Counted from the stretch's first letter, positions 8,197 to 17,489 are shown. The stretch: DNA of 44,965 bases from Candidatus Firestoneibacteriota bacterium (GCA_903891415.1 CAITEH010000019.1:1-44965); one strand, 5' to 3'. The notes: generated by a model not told the origin, from the letters alone. Made by a program: numbers and translations.

Positions 8197-9321
8197 ATGC
8201 AGTACAGGGAATACGGCAGGACCGGGAAAAAAGTATCGGTTATCGGTTTTGGAGGAATGCGTTTTGTCCCGGAGAGTGATAAGAAATATGATTATGATAA
8301 ATGCGCGGATATTGTCAGGAAAGCCAATGAGCTCGGGGTCAATTACTTTGATACCGCCCCGGGGTATTGCGCAGATAACAGCGAACAAATATTCGGCAGG
8401 GCCTTCCAGAAAATGCCCGGTCAATTTTATGTTTCCACAAAGAGCGGGGAAATGGACGGGGCAGTCCTGCGGGCACAGTTGGAAAGGTCCCTGAAACGCC
8501 TCGGGCTTCAAAAAATTAATTTTTACAACATCTGGAGCGTTAAGACCCTGGCCGATTATAAGAACAGAATGAAAAAAGGCGGGCCTTATGAAGCGGCAGC
8601 ACAGGCAAAGAAAGAGGGCTTAATTGAACACCTTGTTTTTTCCACCCATTGCACCGGGGAGGAGATAGAACTTATAGTTAAGGACGGTGTATTTGAAGGG
8701 GTTACCGTGGGTTATAATATCATTAATTTTCCTTTCAGGCAAAAAGGAATAAAAGCCGCGTACGCGCACGGAATGGGCGTAGTTGTTATGAACCCGTTGA
8801 GCGGCGGCCTGATCCCAAAGAGGTCCGAACTGTTTGAATATCTAAAAAATCCCGATGATGCAACGCCCGCGGACGCGGCCTTAAGATTTTTGGTTTCCCA
8901 GAAAGAAATAACCACCAATATCTGCGGAATGGGAAGGATGGAGGAAGTCCTGATAAATGTTAAAGCGGGCGAAAAGATAAGAGATTTTCCGGAAAGTAAA
9001 AAACTGGAGATCCAGGGGAAATTGAGCCTGGGCATGGATAAACTCTGCACCGGCTGTCAGTATTGCGAGTACTGTCCCCAGGAAATAGAGGTTTCGAAAC
9101 ATATGCTGGCCTACAATCAGACCATACTTGAGGACAAAGAACATTATTTCGGGCAGATGAAATGGCACTGGGATATTCCGGCCGAACAGGCGGATGCCTG
9201 CACGGAGTGCGGCATTTGCGAGGAAAAATGCACCCAGCATATCAATATTAAAGAAAGGCTTAAAGAGATCTCAAAATGGGTAAAAGAAAGAAAAGAGGCC
9301 TCCGGAGCAAAAACCTCCTGA
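8197..9321 (+). CDS. aldo/keto reductase with C-terminal ferredoxin-type domain
   Basis: A 374-residue oxidoreductase. The N-terminal TIM barrel has the AKR residues D52 (NYFDTAPGY), Y57 and K82 (STKSG), with a His in FSTHC. The C-terminus adds two Cys clusters, CTGCQYCEYCP and CTECGICEEKC, expected to bind 4Fe-4S centres. Such AKR-ferredoxin fusions are common in anaerobes and are thought to couple NAD(P)H or carbonyl chemistry to iron-sulfur electron transfer; the substrate is unknown. The gene has an AAGGAG Shine-Dalgarno and is followed after 9 bp by a methyltransferase gene. Confidence 0.88.
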   Translation: MQYREYGRTGKKVSVIGFGGMRFVPESDKKYDYDKCADIVRKANELGVNYFDTAPGYCADNSEQIFGRAFQKMPGQFYVSTKSGEMDGAVLRAQLERSLKRLGLQKINFYNIWSVKTLADYKNRMKKGGPYEAAAQAKKEGLIEHLVFSTHCTGEEIELIVKDGVFEGVTVGYNIINFPFRQKGIKAAYAHGMGVVVMNPLSGGLIPKRSELFEYLKNPDDATPADAALRFLVSQKEITTNICGMGRMEEVLINVKAGEKIRDFPESKKLEIQGKLSLGMDKLCTGCQYCEYCPQEIEVSKHMLAYNQTILEDKEHYFGQMKWHWDIPAEQADACTECGICEEKCTQHINIKERLKEISKWVKERKEASGAKTS

Positions 9322-9330
9322 CGAAAAAAT

Positions 9331-10047
9331 ATGAAACTGCAAAAATATAAAAAAGGATCCGGTTATTCGTATTCCCAGGGAGTCTTTCCCACGGTGGAGC
9401 TGTTGTTAAACCGGCCGGAAAGCGCGCTAGAGATAATCATTCACTCAAAAGCTGATGCTAATGAAGGTATCCTTAAGATAAAAGATATTTGTAAAAAGAA
9501 AAATATTCCGGTTTGCATAAATGACAGGCAAATAAAACTTATTTCGGCAAAAGATAATTGTTATGCCGCGGGAATATTTAAAAAATACGAAAGCGAGCTG
9601 GATAAAAAAACCGACCATGTTGTACTTGTTAATCCGGAAAACTCCGGTAATCTGGGGACCATAATAAGGACGATGGCCGGTTTTGGAATTACCGACCTTG
9701 CCGTCATCCGCCCCGCCGTGGATATTTTTGAGCCTTCTGTGATACGGGCCTCAATGGGAAGTATTTTTAAAATAAACTGCAGGTATTTTGATAAATTCGG
9801 CAGTTATACCGGTGCTTTTAACAACAGGACGCTGTATCCTTTTCTTACTGACGGAAAAAATGCAATAGCTGCTCTTATCCCGGAAGCCCCGTTTTCTTTT
9901 ATCTTTGGCGGAGAAAGCTCCGGCCTTCCAAAAGAGTTTTTACATACCGGAAAAAGTGTTTTTATCCCCCAGAGCAAAAATATAGACTCATTTAACCTTT
10001 CAATAGCGGTCGGCATTGCTCTTTATGCGGCTTTTAGCAAAAGATAA
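9331..10047 (+). CDS. TrmH/SpoU family RNA 2'-O-methyltransferase
   Basis: A 238-residue SPOUT enzyme that methylates ribose 2'-OH in rRNA or tRNA with SAM. The three family motifs are visible: NPENSGNLGTIIRTMAGFG (motif 1, RNA-contact Asn and Arg), FIFGGESSGLP (motif 2) and FIPQSKNIDSFNLSIAVGIA (motif 3, the knot that binds SAM). An N-terminal L30e-like substrate-binding domain of about 90 residues precedes the catalytic domain. The exact target nucleotide cannot be read from the sequence. No Shine-Dalgarno is obvious; the ATG is 9 bp behind the previous stop, suggesting translational coupling. Confidence 0.88.
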   Translation: MKLQKYKKGSGYSYSQGVFPTVELLLNRPESALEIIIHSKADANEGILKIKDICKKKNIPVCINDRQIKLISAKDNCYAAGIFKKYESELDKKTDHVVLVNPENSGNLGTIIRTMAGFGITDLAVIRPAVDIFEPSVIRASMGSIFKINCRYFDKFGSYTGAFNNRTLYPFLTDGKNAIAALIPEAPFSFIFGGESSGLPKEFLHTGKSVFIPQSKNIDSFNLSIAVGIALYAAFSKR

Positions 10048-10073
10048 CAGTTTTACAGCAAAGGAAATTGACC

Positions 10074-11165
10074 GTGAAAAATATTGAACTTTTAATAAAA
10101 CCTGTTTCATATGACTGCAATTTAAACTGTACCTACTGCTTTTACAAAGCTGCCGGCGCTATCTACGGGGCCGGAAAACACCTGATGGATGATCTAATTC
10201 TTGAAACTCTTATTTCAAAAGCAATGAAATATTCAAACGGGGGCTTGGCTGTATTTTCCTGGCAGGGCGGAGAGCCGCTTACGGCAGGTGTTGATTTTTA
10301 CAGGAAGGCAGTCGGCTTTCAGCAAAAACACGGTAAAAGGGAACAGCGTGTAGGCAACAGCATCCAGACGAACGGGACACTGCTGAATAAAGAATTTATT
10401 AATTTATTCCGGGAATACAATTTTCTGCTGGGCGTAAGCCTGGACGGCGATAAATTATTGCACGATATTTACAGGGCAAATAGTTTTACGGCTGCAATGG
10501 AAGGAATAAATTTGCTGAGAAGTTCGGAGCTGGATTTCAACATTCTGACCGTTATTAATAATTTAAACGCAAAAAATGCCGCAGGCCTTTATGATTTCTA
10601 TATCAAAGAAAAGCTGGATTTTGTCCAATTAATACCCTGTGTGGAAAAAGACCTTCAAGGCAAGTTAACGGATTTCTCGGTTGACCCGGAAACCTATGGA
10701 AAATTTTTATGTGATTTTTTCGATCTCTGGTGGAATGAAGGCAAACCGCGGATATCTGTAAGGTTTTTCGACAATATCCTTGAAATATTTTCCGGTTATG
10801 CTGCGACTTATTGCGGTTTCAAAAATGAATGCGGCGGTTATCTGACGGTTGAGTATAACGGGGACGTATATCCCTGTGACTTTTTTGTTAAAAAAGAAAT
10901 GCTCCTCGGGAATATAAAGGAATCTTCCTTTGGGGAATATTTTGGGGCCTCAAAAACCGGTTTTGGCGCCAAAAAAACTTTAAGCAGTGAAAAATGCAGC
11001 AACTGCAAATGGAAATATATATGCAACGGGGGCTGCCTTAAATACAGATTAATAAACAAGAACAGCTATAATTCTCCGGATTATCTGTGCGAGGCCTACA
11101 GAAGATTTTTCGAATATAGCTTCGAAAGGTTAAATAAACTTGCTGTAAAGGAGCATAAAGAATGA
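10074..11165 (+). CDS. anaerobic sulfatase-maturating enzyme (radical SAM, SPASM domain)
   Basis: Oxidises the active-site Cys or Ser of sulfatases to formylglycine without oxygen. The radical-SAM cluster CNLNCTYC has C15, C19 and C22. The SPASM region shows YCGFKNECGGYLTVEYNG, VYPCDFFV (containing the Asp that is catalytic in characterised anSMEs) and CSNCKWKYICNGGC, giving the Cys for two auxiliary clusters. GTG at 10074 is chosen as the start because AAGG lies 9 bp before it; an in-frame TTG at 10068 sits too close to that site. The stop overlaps the ATG of a sulfatase gene by 4 bp, which strongly ties the enzyme to that substrate. Confidence 0.92.
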   Translation: MKNIELLIKPVSYDCNLNCTYCFYKAAGAIYGAGKHLMDDLILETLISKAMKYSNGGLAVFSWQGGEPLTAGVDFYRKAVGFQQKHGKREQRVGNSIQTNGTLLNKEFINLFREYNFLLGVSLDGDKLLHDIYRANSFTAAMEGINLLRSSELDFNILTVINNLNAKNAAGLYDFYIKEKLDFVQLIPCVEKDLQGKLTDFSVDPETYGKFLCDFFDLWWNEGKPRISVRFFDNILEIFSGYAATYCGFKNECGGYLTVEYNGDVYPCDFFVKKEMLLGNIKESSFGEYFGASKTGFGAKKTLSSEKCSNCKWKYICNGGCLKYRLINKNSYNSPDYLCEAYRRFFEYSFERLNKLAVKEHKE

Positions 11166-12631
11166 GAATTCTGTACTTAGATATTGATACCCTGAGGGCC
11201 GACCATCTTGGCTGCTACGGCTATCACAGGAACACCTCCCCGAATATAGATAAGGTGGCGGAAAACGGAGTAAGGTTTGAGAAATGTTTTGTTTCTGATG
11301 CTCCCTGCCTGCCTTCCCGGAGTTCATTTTTCGGCGGCAGGTTCGGTATACATTCGGGAGTGGTAAATCACGGCGGGCTTAATGCGGACCCGTACCCGGA
11401 AGGCAAGGGCCGGGGCTTCAGAAATTCCCCGGAATTCGATTCTTTTGTAACGGTTTTAAAGAAAAGCGGCCTCAATACCGTGACGATAAGCCCGTTCGCG
11501 GAAAGACACAGTTCCTGGTGGTTTTACTCCGGCTTTAAAGAAGCGTATAATCCCGGAAAATGCGGGAACGAAAGAGCGGATGAGATCTACCCTTACGCGG
11601 AAAAGTGGCTGAACAAGAACGCGAAAACAGATAACTGGTTTTTGCATGTAAATATGTGGGATCCGCACACGGTCTATAAGACCCCCGGGGAATTCGGAAA
11701 TCCTTTTAAAAAAGATCCGCCTCCTGCCTGGCTGACAAATGAAATTATTAAAGAGCATTATGAGAGCTACGGGCCTTACGGCGCGCGTGAACGGTATGGT
11801 TTTAGCGGCGGAGTGCCAAAAAGCCCGGATTTTTTGGAAATGCCTGATGAAATAAGGTCGCTTAAGGATTACAGGCAGTGGATAGATGGTTATGATACCG
11901 GGATAAACTATGCGGATCTTTACGCGGGAAAAATAATTGAGCTTTTAAAAAAACACGGCGTATTTGAAGATACCGTTATTATGATAAGTTCAGACCACGG
12001 GGAGAACCAGGGCGAGCTTAACATATACGGCGATCATCAGACTGCGGATACAATAACCTCGCGGGTGCCTTTCATTTTGAAATGGTCGGGCGTTCTTAAA
12101 GCCGGAGTTGATAACGGCCTGCACTACCAGACGGATATCGGCGCGGCCATACTGGAACTTTTAAAATTAAAAGTGCCGGCAAAATGGGACGGCGTGAGCT
12201 TTGCAAAAAAGCTGGAGCAGGGAAAAAAGTATTCCAGGGATTTTGTCGTGGTCAGCCAGTGTGCCTGGAGCTGCCAGCGCTCGGTGATATTTAAGGACTG
12301 GTTATTGATGAAAACCTGGCATACCGGTTTAAAGCATTTTCCGGAGCTTATGCTCTTTAACGTAAAAAAAGACCCGCATCTGTTAAAAGAAATTTCAAAA
12401 CAAAACCCCGCACCGGTAAAAGAAGGCCTGGCGAAGCTTAAAAAGTGGCATGACGATATGCTGGGAAATTCAACGAGCGGGCCCGATCCGCTTGAAACAG
12501 TGCTGGAGGAAGGCGGGCCGTTCCATACCCGGGGTGTGCTTGAGGCCTACTGCAAGCGGCTTGAAGAAACCGGCAGAAGAAAACACGCGGAAACTTTAAG
12601 GAAGTACCGGGGAAAACCTGTAGAAAAGTAA
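11162..12631 (+). CDS. Cys-type sulfatase, partner of the adjacent anSME
   Basis: A 489-residue arylsulfatase-superfamily hydrolase. The formylglycine motif is CLPSR (C49-R53), a Cys-type C-x-P-x-R site. Metal ligands are suggested by DIDTLRADHLG (D7, D9) and SSDHGENQGE near residue 280. No signal peptide is present: the protein starts directly with the beta strand MRILYLDID, so it is probably cytoplasmic, acting on imported oligosaccharides or small sulfate esters. Translation is coupled to anSME by the ATGA overlap. The substrate cannot be assigned. It converges with the next sulfatase gene with only 4 bp between the two stop codons. Confidence 0.92.
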   Translation: MRILYLDIDTLRADHLGCYGYHRNTSPNIDKVAENGVRFEKCFVSDAPCLPSRSSFFGGRFGIHSGVVNHGGLNADPYPEGKGRGFRNSPEFDSFVTVLKKSGLNTVTISPFAERHSSWWFYSGFKEAYNPGKCGNERADEIYPYAEKWLNKNAKTDNWFLHVNMWDPHTVYKTPGEFGNPFKKDPPPAWLTNEIIKEHYESYGPYGARERYGFSGGVPKSPDFLEMPDEIRSLKDYRQWIDGYDTGINYADLYAGKIIELLKKHGVFEDTVIMISSDHGENQGELNIYGDHQTADTITSRVPFILKWSGVLKAGVDNGLHYQTDIGAAILELLKLKVPAKWDGVSFAKKLEQGKKYSRDFVVVSQCAWSCQRSVIFKDWLLMKTWHTGLKHFPELMLFNVKKDPHLLKEISKQNPAPVKEGLAKLKKWHDDMLGNSTSGPDPLETVLEEGGPFHTRGVLEAYCKRLEETGRRKHAETLRKYRGKPVEK

Positions 12632-12635
12632 AACA

Positions 12636-14144
12636 TTAAAATATAGAACCCCACATATCTGCATTTCTTTTGGTCCAGAGCGCGAACTGGAAAAGCCTGC
12701 CGTCCTTTGCATGGTTGTTCAGGGAAGAAAGTTTTTTGTAACGTTTATAGTTTTTGTTATAGTAAGGCCTGAAATTATTGCCTTTTATTGCCTCGTGGTT
12801 TCCCTGTTCCTTAAAATGTTTTATTAATTCGGTTTTTAACCGGGACTTTTCTTTTTTATAAGCGGAATTTCCCGCCAGGTTCTTTATTTCCGCGGGATCT
12901 TTGAGGAAGTTGTAAAGTATTTCCCTTCTTCCGGCCACATCGAATATATATTTCCAGGAAGAATCCATGCACATATAGACCGCGTAACCTTTTCTGTTAT
13001 ACTGCGCGTAAAAATATTTTCTTTCAGCAGAAAGATGGTTTTTGATCTTTGGAATAAGGGTCAAGCCGTACTGCGGTTTATTATGGCTCACATTGCAAAG
13101 ATCCAGGACCGTAGGCATTATATCCGCATGTCCGACAGGCATGTCGATCCTGGTGTTTTTCGGCAGATAAGCGGGATAGGAGATGATGAACGGCACCCTG
13201 GCCGCTGAATCCTGAAAACCTCTTTTCCCGAAGCAGAAATGGTCGCCCAGATATTCCCCGTGATCGGCGGTGAAAATTATTACCGTGTTTTTAAGCTGGC
13301 CGTTCTTTTTTAGAGTACTTAAAATAAGTCCGAGCTGCTTGTCCACAAAACTTATACAGGCGTAATAAAAAGCTTTCTGCGTTTGCAGGAAAACATCATT
13401 CCTGTTGCTTTCCATCCATTTGTAACGGTTCTGGCAGTAGTTCCAGAAGGTATAATTTTTGGCGGCATCTTTTTCCTGAATGGGCAGTTCCATATCAAGC
13501 GGGTTATACATAGAGTTAAAAGGTACCGGCGGGTCAAAAGGCGGGTGCGGTTTTATGAACGAAGTCCAGAGGAAAAACGGCTGTTTTAACCTTTTTCTTT
13601 TATTCAAATATTCGACGGTTTTTCTTCCGGTCCAGGCGGTTGTATGCATTTTTTCCGGCAGCTGTGAAACCTGCGGGATATAGTAAAGGAAACTTCTCAT
13701 CCCGTGCGGTTCTTCGGCGTGGCTGTAGCCCTTTTTATAAAGTTCGGTCAGGAATTCGTCATCTTTTACTTTTTCCGGCACCTCTTCGGAGAGCCACATT
13801 TCTTTGAACCCGAATTTTGCTCTTGTAGGGACAAAATGCATCTTGCCTATGGCCTGGGTGTGGTAGCCGTTCTTAGCGAGTACCGACATAAGGGTCTCGG
13901 AATTTTGGTTTATTTTTTCACCGTTATTGGTGGACCCGCTCTGCCAGGGAGGCATTCCGGTCTTGATGGTTATTCTCGCGGGTACGCATTCCGGACAGGA
14001 AGAGTAGGCGCGTGTGAACACGACACCTTTTTTGACCAGATCATCAAGGTTGGGGGTCTTTATCTTTGAGTTCCCCAGCGCAGAGATAGTATCGAACCGT
14101 TGTTGATCGGTTGTAATGAGTAGAACATTGGGCTTTTTGGTCAT
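12636..14144 (-). CDS. Cys-type sulfatase
   Basis: A 502-residue sulfatase with PNVLLITTDQQRFD at the N-terminus (metal-binding D13) and formylglycine motif CVPAR (C53-R57), followed by TADHGEYLGDH for the metal site. It has no signal peptide. The C-terminal region with YNFLKDPAEIKNLAGN is usual for the family. It faces the anSME-sulfatase pair and should also be activated by that enzyme. The ATG has no Shine-Dalgarno but a promoter ending 6 bp before it. Substrate unknown. Confidence 0.93.
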   Translation of the reverse strand: MTKKPNVLLITTDQQRFDTISALGNSKIKTPNLDDLVKKGVVFTRAYSSCPECVPARITIKTGMPPWQSGSTNNGEKINQNSETLMSVLAKNGYHTQAIGKMHFVPTRAKFGFKEMWLSEEVPEKVKDDEFLTELYKKGYSHAEEPHGMRSFLYYIPQVSQLPEKMHTTAWTGRKTVEYLNKRKRLKQPFFLWTSFIKPHPPFDPPVPFNSMYNPLDMELPIQEKDAAKNYTFWNYCQNRYKWMESNRNDVFLQTQKAFYYACISFVDKQLGLILSTLKKNGQLKNTVIIFTADHGEYLGDHFCFGKRGFQDSAARVPFIISYPAYLPKNTRIDMPVGHADIMPTVLDLCNVSHNKPQYGLTLIPKIKNHLSAERKYFYAQYNRKGYAVYMCMDSSWKYIFDVAGRREILYNFLKDPAEIKNLAGNSAYKKEKSRLKTELIKHFKEQGNHEAIKGNNFRPYYNKNYKRYKKLSSLNNHAKDGRLFQFALWTKRNADMWGSIF

Positions 14145-14150
14145 GAACGG

Positions 14151-14179
14151 ATAATAACATGATATATTATCTAAATCAA
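14151..14179 (-). promoter_or_regulatory. predicted leaderless promoter of the 14144 sulfatase
   Basis: On the minus strand TTGATT and TATTAT are 17 bp apart and the -10 box ends 6 bp before the ATG. No Shine-Dalgarno is seen. Confidence 0.55.
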
Positions 14180-14227
14180 GCTTTGTATGTCTGTTGTTTT
14201 TGAAGGGTGTTTTTTAAGGCAAAATTC

Positions 14228-14256
14228 TTGCAATTGTTATGTGATAAATATACAAT
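14228..14256 (+). promoter_or_regulatory. predicted promoter upstream of the URO-D genes
   Basis: TTGCAA (14228-14233) and TACAAT (14251-14256) are separated by 17 bp. Transcription would start near 14264 and give a leader of about 160 nt containing the 9-bp repeat array and a GTCTTT-AAA-AAAGAC hairpin (14369-14383). Confidence 0.45.
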
Positions 14257-14270
14257 GGTGGTACAAAGCG

Positions 14271-14340
14271 GAGTTTATAAAGTTTATAAGGTTCCTAAGG
14301 TTCGTAAAGTCTAAAATCATTGAAATATATTATCAGAAAG
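14271..14340 (+). repeat. composite leader repeat, copy 1
   Basis: Tandem degenerate 9-mers of consensus ARGTTNRTA (for example AGGTTCCTA, AGGTTCGTA at 14289-14306) end in AAGTCTAAA and run into AATCATTGAAATATAT. Three related copies occur at 29723, 31088 and 32269, always before a gene in the same direction. Confidence 0.7.
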
Positions 14341-14425
14341 TATTTTTTTAGGCAGTTAGAATAATTTTGTCTTTAAAAAAGACTTTATAAACTTTAAAAA
14401 CTATCTATATTCAAAAGGAGTTTTT

Positions 14426-15496
14426 ATGAACTCAAAGGAAAGAGTCCTGACAACTTTTGCGAACAGAGCGCCGGACCGCGTGCCTGTTAACTATGTCGCC
14501 AATCCGGGAATAAATAAAAGGCTTATGGACCATTTTAAGGCCCGGGACGGGGAAGGCCTGCTCAAGGCACTGGGCGTGGATTTTCGCGCCATAAGCCCAA
14601 AATATACCGGGCCCAAGCTTCATAAAGATATTCCGGAAAGAGGTGTTACGGTAAATGATTGGGGCATGCATACCCGCTGGATAGAACATGAAAGCGGGGG
14701 TTATTCGGACTTTTGTGATTTTCCCCTGCAAAATGCCACGGAGGAAGAAGTTGCCAACTGGCCTATGCCGGATCCCGATAAATTTGATTATTCCGGCGTC
14801 TATGAAGAGTGCAGGCAAAAAAAGGAGTACGCGCTTTATGCCGGCCATGCGGGCTTAGGGGACATTATTAATGCAAATGGCATGCTGCGGGGGATGGAAC
14901 AGACCCTGGTTGATCTAATGACGGAAGAGCCGGCGGGCCTGCTGCTGGCAAAGAGGCGTACGGATATAAACACGGAGTTAATGAGAAGGACCATAGAGGC
15001 CTCCAAAGGCGGAATAGATTTCCTCTGGATGGGCGAAGACCTCGGGACCCAGATCGCGCCTATGATAAGTTTGGAACTTTATAGAAAGGCCATCCGGCCG
15101 CTTCACCAAAGAATAATAGATGTAGCGAAAAGTTTCAACCTTCCCGTTATGATCCATGCCTGCGGGAGCAGCAGCTGGGCTTATGAAGACTTTATAGAAA
15201 TGGGCATAAATGTGGTCGAGGCCCTTCAGCCCGAAGCGGCGAATATGTCCCCGGCCTATTTAAAGAAAACCTTTGGAGGCCGCCTTGCGTTCCATGGCTC
15301 TATCAGCACAGCCGGGCCTGTGGCTTTTGGCACGGTCGAAGACACCATAAAGTATTGTAAAAATACGCTTGATATCATGATGCCGGGCGGCGGGTATTGT
15401 TTCGCGCCCACGCATGCCCTGCAGGATAATTCTCCGACAGAAAATGTACTCGCCATGTATGAAACTGCCTGGACCTATGGCAGGTATAAAAAATAG
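14426..15496 (+). CDS. uroporphyrinogen decarboxylase-fold (URO-D) methyltransferase-like protein, paralogue 1
   Basis: A 356-residue URO-D superfamily protein. It has H244-x-C246 (MIHACGS) and C325 (GGGYCFAP), which match the His-x-Cys...Cys zinc site of corrinoid methyltransferases such as MtaA and CmuA, rather than the haem enzyme HemE. A role in methyl transfer from a corrinoid protein or a demethylation pathway is therefore likely, but no corrinoid protein or activator gene is next to it. A good Shine-Dalgarno (AAAAGGAG) precedes the ATG. It is followed by a close tandem paralogue. Its 3' quarter is almost identical in DNA to that copy, while the 5' part is much more divergent. Confidence 0.85.
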   Translation: MNSKERVLTTFANRAPDRVPVNYVANPGINKRLMDHFKARDGEGLLKALGVDFRAISPKYTGPKLHKDIPERGVTVNDWGMHTRWIEHESGGYSDFCDFPLQNATEEEVANWPMPDPDKFDYSGVYEECRQKKEYALYAGHAGLGDIINANGMLRGMEQTLVDLMTEEPAGLLLAKRRTDINTELMRRTIEASKGGIDFLWMGEDLGTQIAPMISLELYRKAIRPLHQRIIDVAKSFNLPVMIHACGSSSWAYEDFIEMGINVVEALQPEAANMSPAYLKKTFGGRLAFHGSISTAGPVAFGTVEDTIKYCKNTLDIMMPGGGYCFAPTHALQDNSPTENVLAMYETAWTYGRYKK

Positions 15497-15589
15497 CCGC
15501 GGTCAAAAGAAAAGCGGGGCTTGTTTTTGTAAAAAGTAATTGCGGCAAAGATATTTTCCTTATGAACTATTTTTTCCAAAAGGGGATCT

Positions 15590-16663
15590 ATGAACTCAAA
15601 AGAAAGAGTACTGACAACTTTTGCGAACAGAGTGCCGGACAGAGTGCCAATAAATTATGAGGCCAATCCGGGAATAAATGAGAGGCTTATAAAGCATTTT
15701 AAAATCAAGGACAGGGAAGAACTGCTCAAAGCGCTGGGGACTGATTTTCGTGGTGTAGGTGCAACAACTTATTCAGGGCCGAAGCTTCATAAGGATATTC
15801 CGGAAAAAGGTATCAAGGTAGACAATATGGGTATCCACAAGCGTTGGGTGGAGCATGAAAGCGGTGGTTATTGGGATTTTTGTGATTTTCCACTTCAAAA
15901 TGCCACGGAAGAAGAGGTGGCAAACTGGCCGATGGTAGATACTGCTAAACTTGGGTTTGACGGAGTATATGATTATTGTAAGAAAAATAAAGAATATGCC
16001 ATTTATGCCGGCGGCGGCGGAATGGGCGATATTATAAACGGGAACGGTATGTTGCGAGGGATGGAACAAACTCTTGTAGACATTATGACAGATGAGCCGG
16101 CGGGACTGCTTCTGGCAAAAAGGCGGACAGATATTAATGTGGAAACACTTATAAAAACCATTGAAGCCGCTAAAGGCGGAATCGATTTTGTTTGGATGGG
16201 CGAGGATCTGGGGACCCAGATAGCTCCTATGATAAGTCTCGAGCTATATAGAAAAGCTATCAGACCGCTGCATCAGAGGATAATAGATGTGGCGAAAAGG
16301 TTTAATCTCCCCATAATGATCCATACCTGCGGGAGCAGCAGCTGGGCTTATGAAGACTTTATAGAAATGGGTATAAATGTGGTTGACACCCTTCAGCCCG
16401 AAGCGGCGAAGATGTCCCCGGCCTATTTAAAGAAAACCTTTGGAGGCCGCCTTGCGTTCCATGGCTCTATCAGCACGGCCGGGCCCGTGGCTTTTGGCAC
16501 TGTCGAAGACACCATAAAGTATTGTAAAAATACGCTTGATATCATGATGCCGGGCGGCGGGTACTGTTTCGCGCCCACGCATGCCTTGCAGGATAATTCT
16601 CCGACAGAAAATGTCCTTGCCATATATGAAACGGCAAGGACTTATGGCAGTTACAAAAAATAG
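15590..16663 (+). CDS. URO-D methyltransferase-like protein, paralogue 2
   Basis: A 357-residue tandem duplicate of the gene at 14426, with one extra residue near position 56. Zinc-site candidates H245, C247 and C326 are kept (MIHTCGS, GGGYCFAP). The DNA from 16328 to 16614 differs from 15161-15447 at about 10 of 287 positions, against roughly 16% in the first 120 bp, pointing to gene conversion. The spacer after both genes also resembles itself (TAGCCGCGG, GTTTTTG, AAGTAATTGC), so the duplicated unit included the downstream flank. An AAGGGG Shine-Dalgarno precedes the ATG. The second copy may have a different methyl donor or acceptor, but this is not visible. Confidence 0.85.
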   Translation: MNSKERVLTTFANRVPDRVPINYEANPGINERLIKHFKIKDREELLKALGTDFRGVGATTYSGPKLHKDIPEKGIKVDNMGIHKRWVEHESGGYWDFCDFPLQNATEEEVANWPMVDTAKLGFDGVYDYCKKNKEYAIYAGGGGMGDIINGNGMLRGMEQTLVDIMTDEPAGLLLAKRRTDINVETLIKTIEAAKGGIDFVWMGEDLGTQIAPMISLELYRKAIRPLHQRIIDVAKRFNLPIMIHTCGSSSWAYEDFIEMGINVVDTLQPEAAKMSPAYLKKTFGGRLAFHGSISTAGPVAFGTVEDTIKYCKNTLDIMMPGGGYCFAPTHALQDNSPTENVLAIYETARTYGSYKK

Positions 16664-16799
16664 CCGCGGACAAAAACAACAGAGCCGGCAGGATAGTCAG
16701 GCTTTGTTTTTGCAATAAGTAATTGCGCGGCAGAGCGGCGAAGGTTTTTTTCCTTAAGCAGGCGCCCGCTTTTAGAAGGTAAAAGAGGAGCAAAAAATT

Positions 16800-17489
16800 A
16801 TGGCCGGTGAGAAATTCTTTACGGAACTTTTTAAAGGACTTTCAGGAAAGGACCTGGAAGAATATCATAAAACCGTGTTTCTAAATATGGATTCGGAATT
16901 TGCCCTGGAAAAACGCTATGAGTATTATAAAGCTAAGCTCAAATATATGGGGAAAGACGTAAAGATAGGCCCCGGGGTAAGATTAGTGAATCCGGAAAAT
17001 ATCTCGCTCGGTGACAGGGTCCAAATAGCAGCGCATTGCACCTTAGTTGCCGCTTCAAAAGAAGGAATTTCAATGGACGAAGGTTCAAAGCTCATGTACG
17101 GGGTCTATCTGGATACCGAAACGCCGGACAAAGGGTATATTAAGATAGGCAAGCGGGTATATATCGGCACCGGCACCTGCCTGCACGGCCACTCCGGGCT
17201 GGAAATAGGCGAGGATTCCCTGCTGGCGCAAAATATTACCATAACCCCCTATTCTCATATTTTTAAGGACCCTGAAAAAATAATCTACGCGCAGGGCGGG
17301 CATACCAATAAAATAACTCTGGGCCGGGATTGCTACCTCGGAATGAGCGTAAGCGTCCTGTTTTCCGCGGGCTCAATAGGGGAAGGTTCGGTCATAGGCG
17401 CCGGTTCGGTTGTGGTCAAACCCGTGCCTCCTTATTCCATAGCTGTCGGAGTACCCGCAAAGGTGATCAAAAAACGGGGGAACCGGTAA
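16800..17489 (+). CDS. hexapeptide-repeat (left-handed beta-helix) acyltransferase
   Basis: A 229-residue protein of the maltose/galactoside O-acetyltransferase type, which would transfer an acetyl or other acyl group from CoA to a sugar. A helical N-terminal part of about 55 residues precedes imperfect hexapeptide turns (VKIGPGVRL, ISLGDRVQI, IKIGKRVYIGTGTCLHG, LEIGEDSLLAQN, ITLGRDCYLG, GSIGEGSVIGAGSVVVK). It ends with the usual SIAVGVPAKVIKK. The expected catalytic His is probably in CLHGHSG or TPYSH. The acceptor is unknown. AGAGGAG lies upstream of the ATG, and it sits between URO-D-like genes. Confidence 0.85.
   Translation: MAGEKFFTELFKGLSGKDLEEYHKTVFLNMDSEFALEKRYEYYKAKLKYMGKDVKIGPGVRLVNPENISLGDRVQIAAHCTLVAASKEGISMDEGSKLMYGVYLDTETPDKGYIKIGKRVYIGTGTCLHGHSGLEIGEDSLLAQNITITPYSHIFKDPEKIIYAQGGHTNKITLGRDCYLGMSVSVLFSAGSIGEGSVIGAGSVVVKPVPPYSIAVGVPAKVIKKRGNR

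Noticed and set aside
14426-16663. Haem-pathway HemE for the tandem URO-D genes
   Set aside because: His-x-Cys...Cys zinc-site residues and lack of haem-gene neighbours point to methyltransferase-type URO-D proteins.
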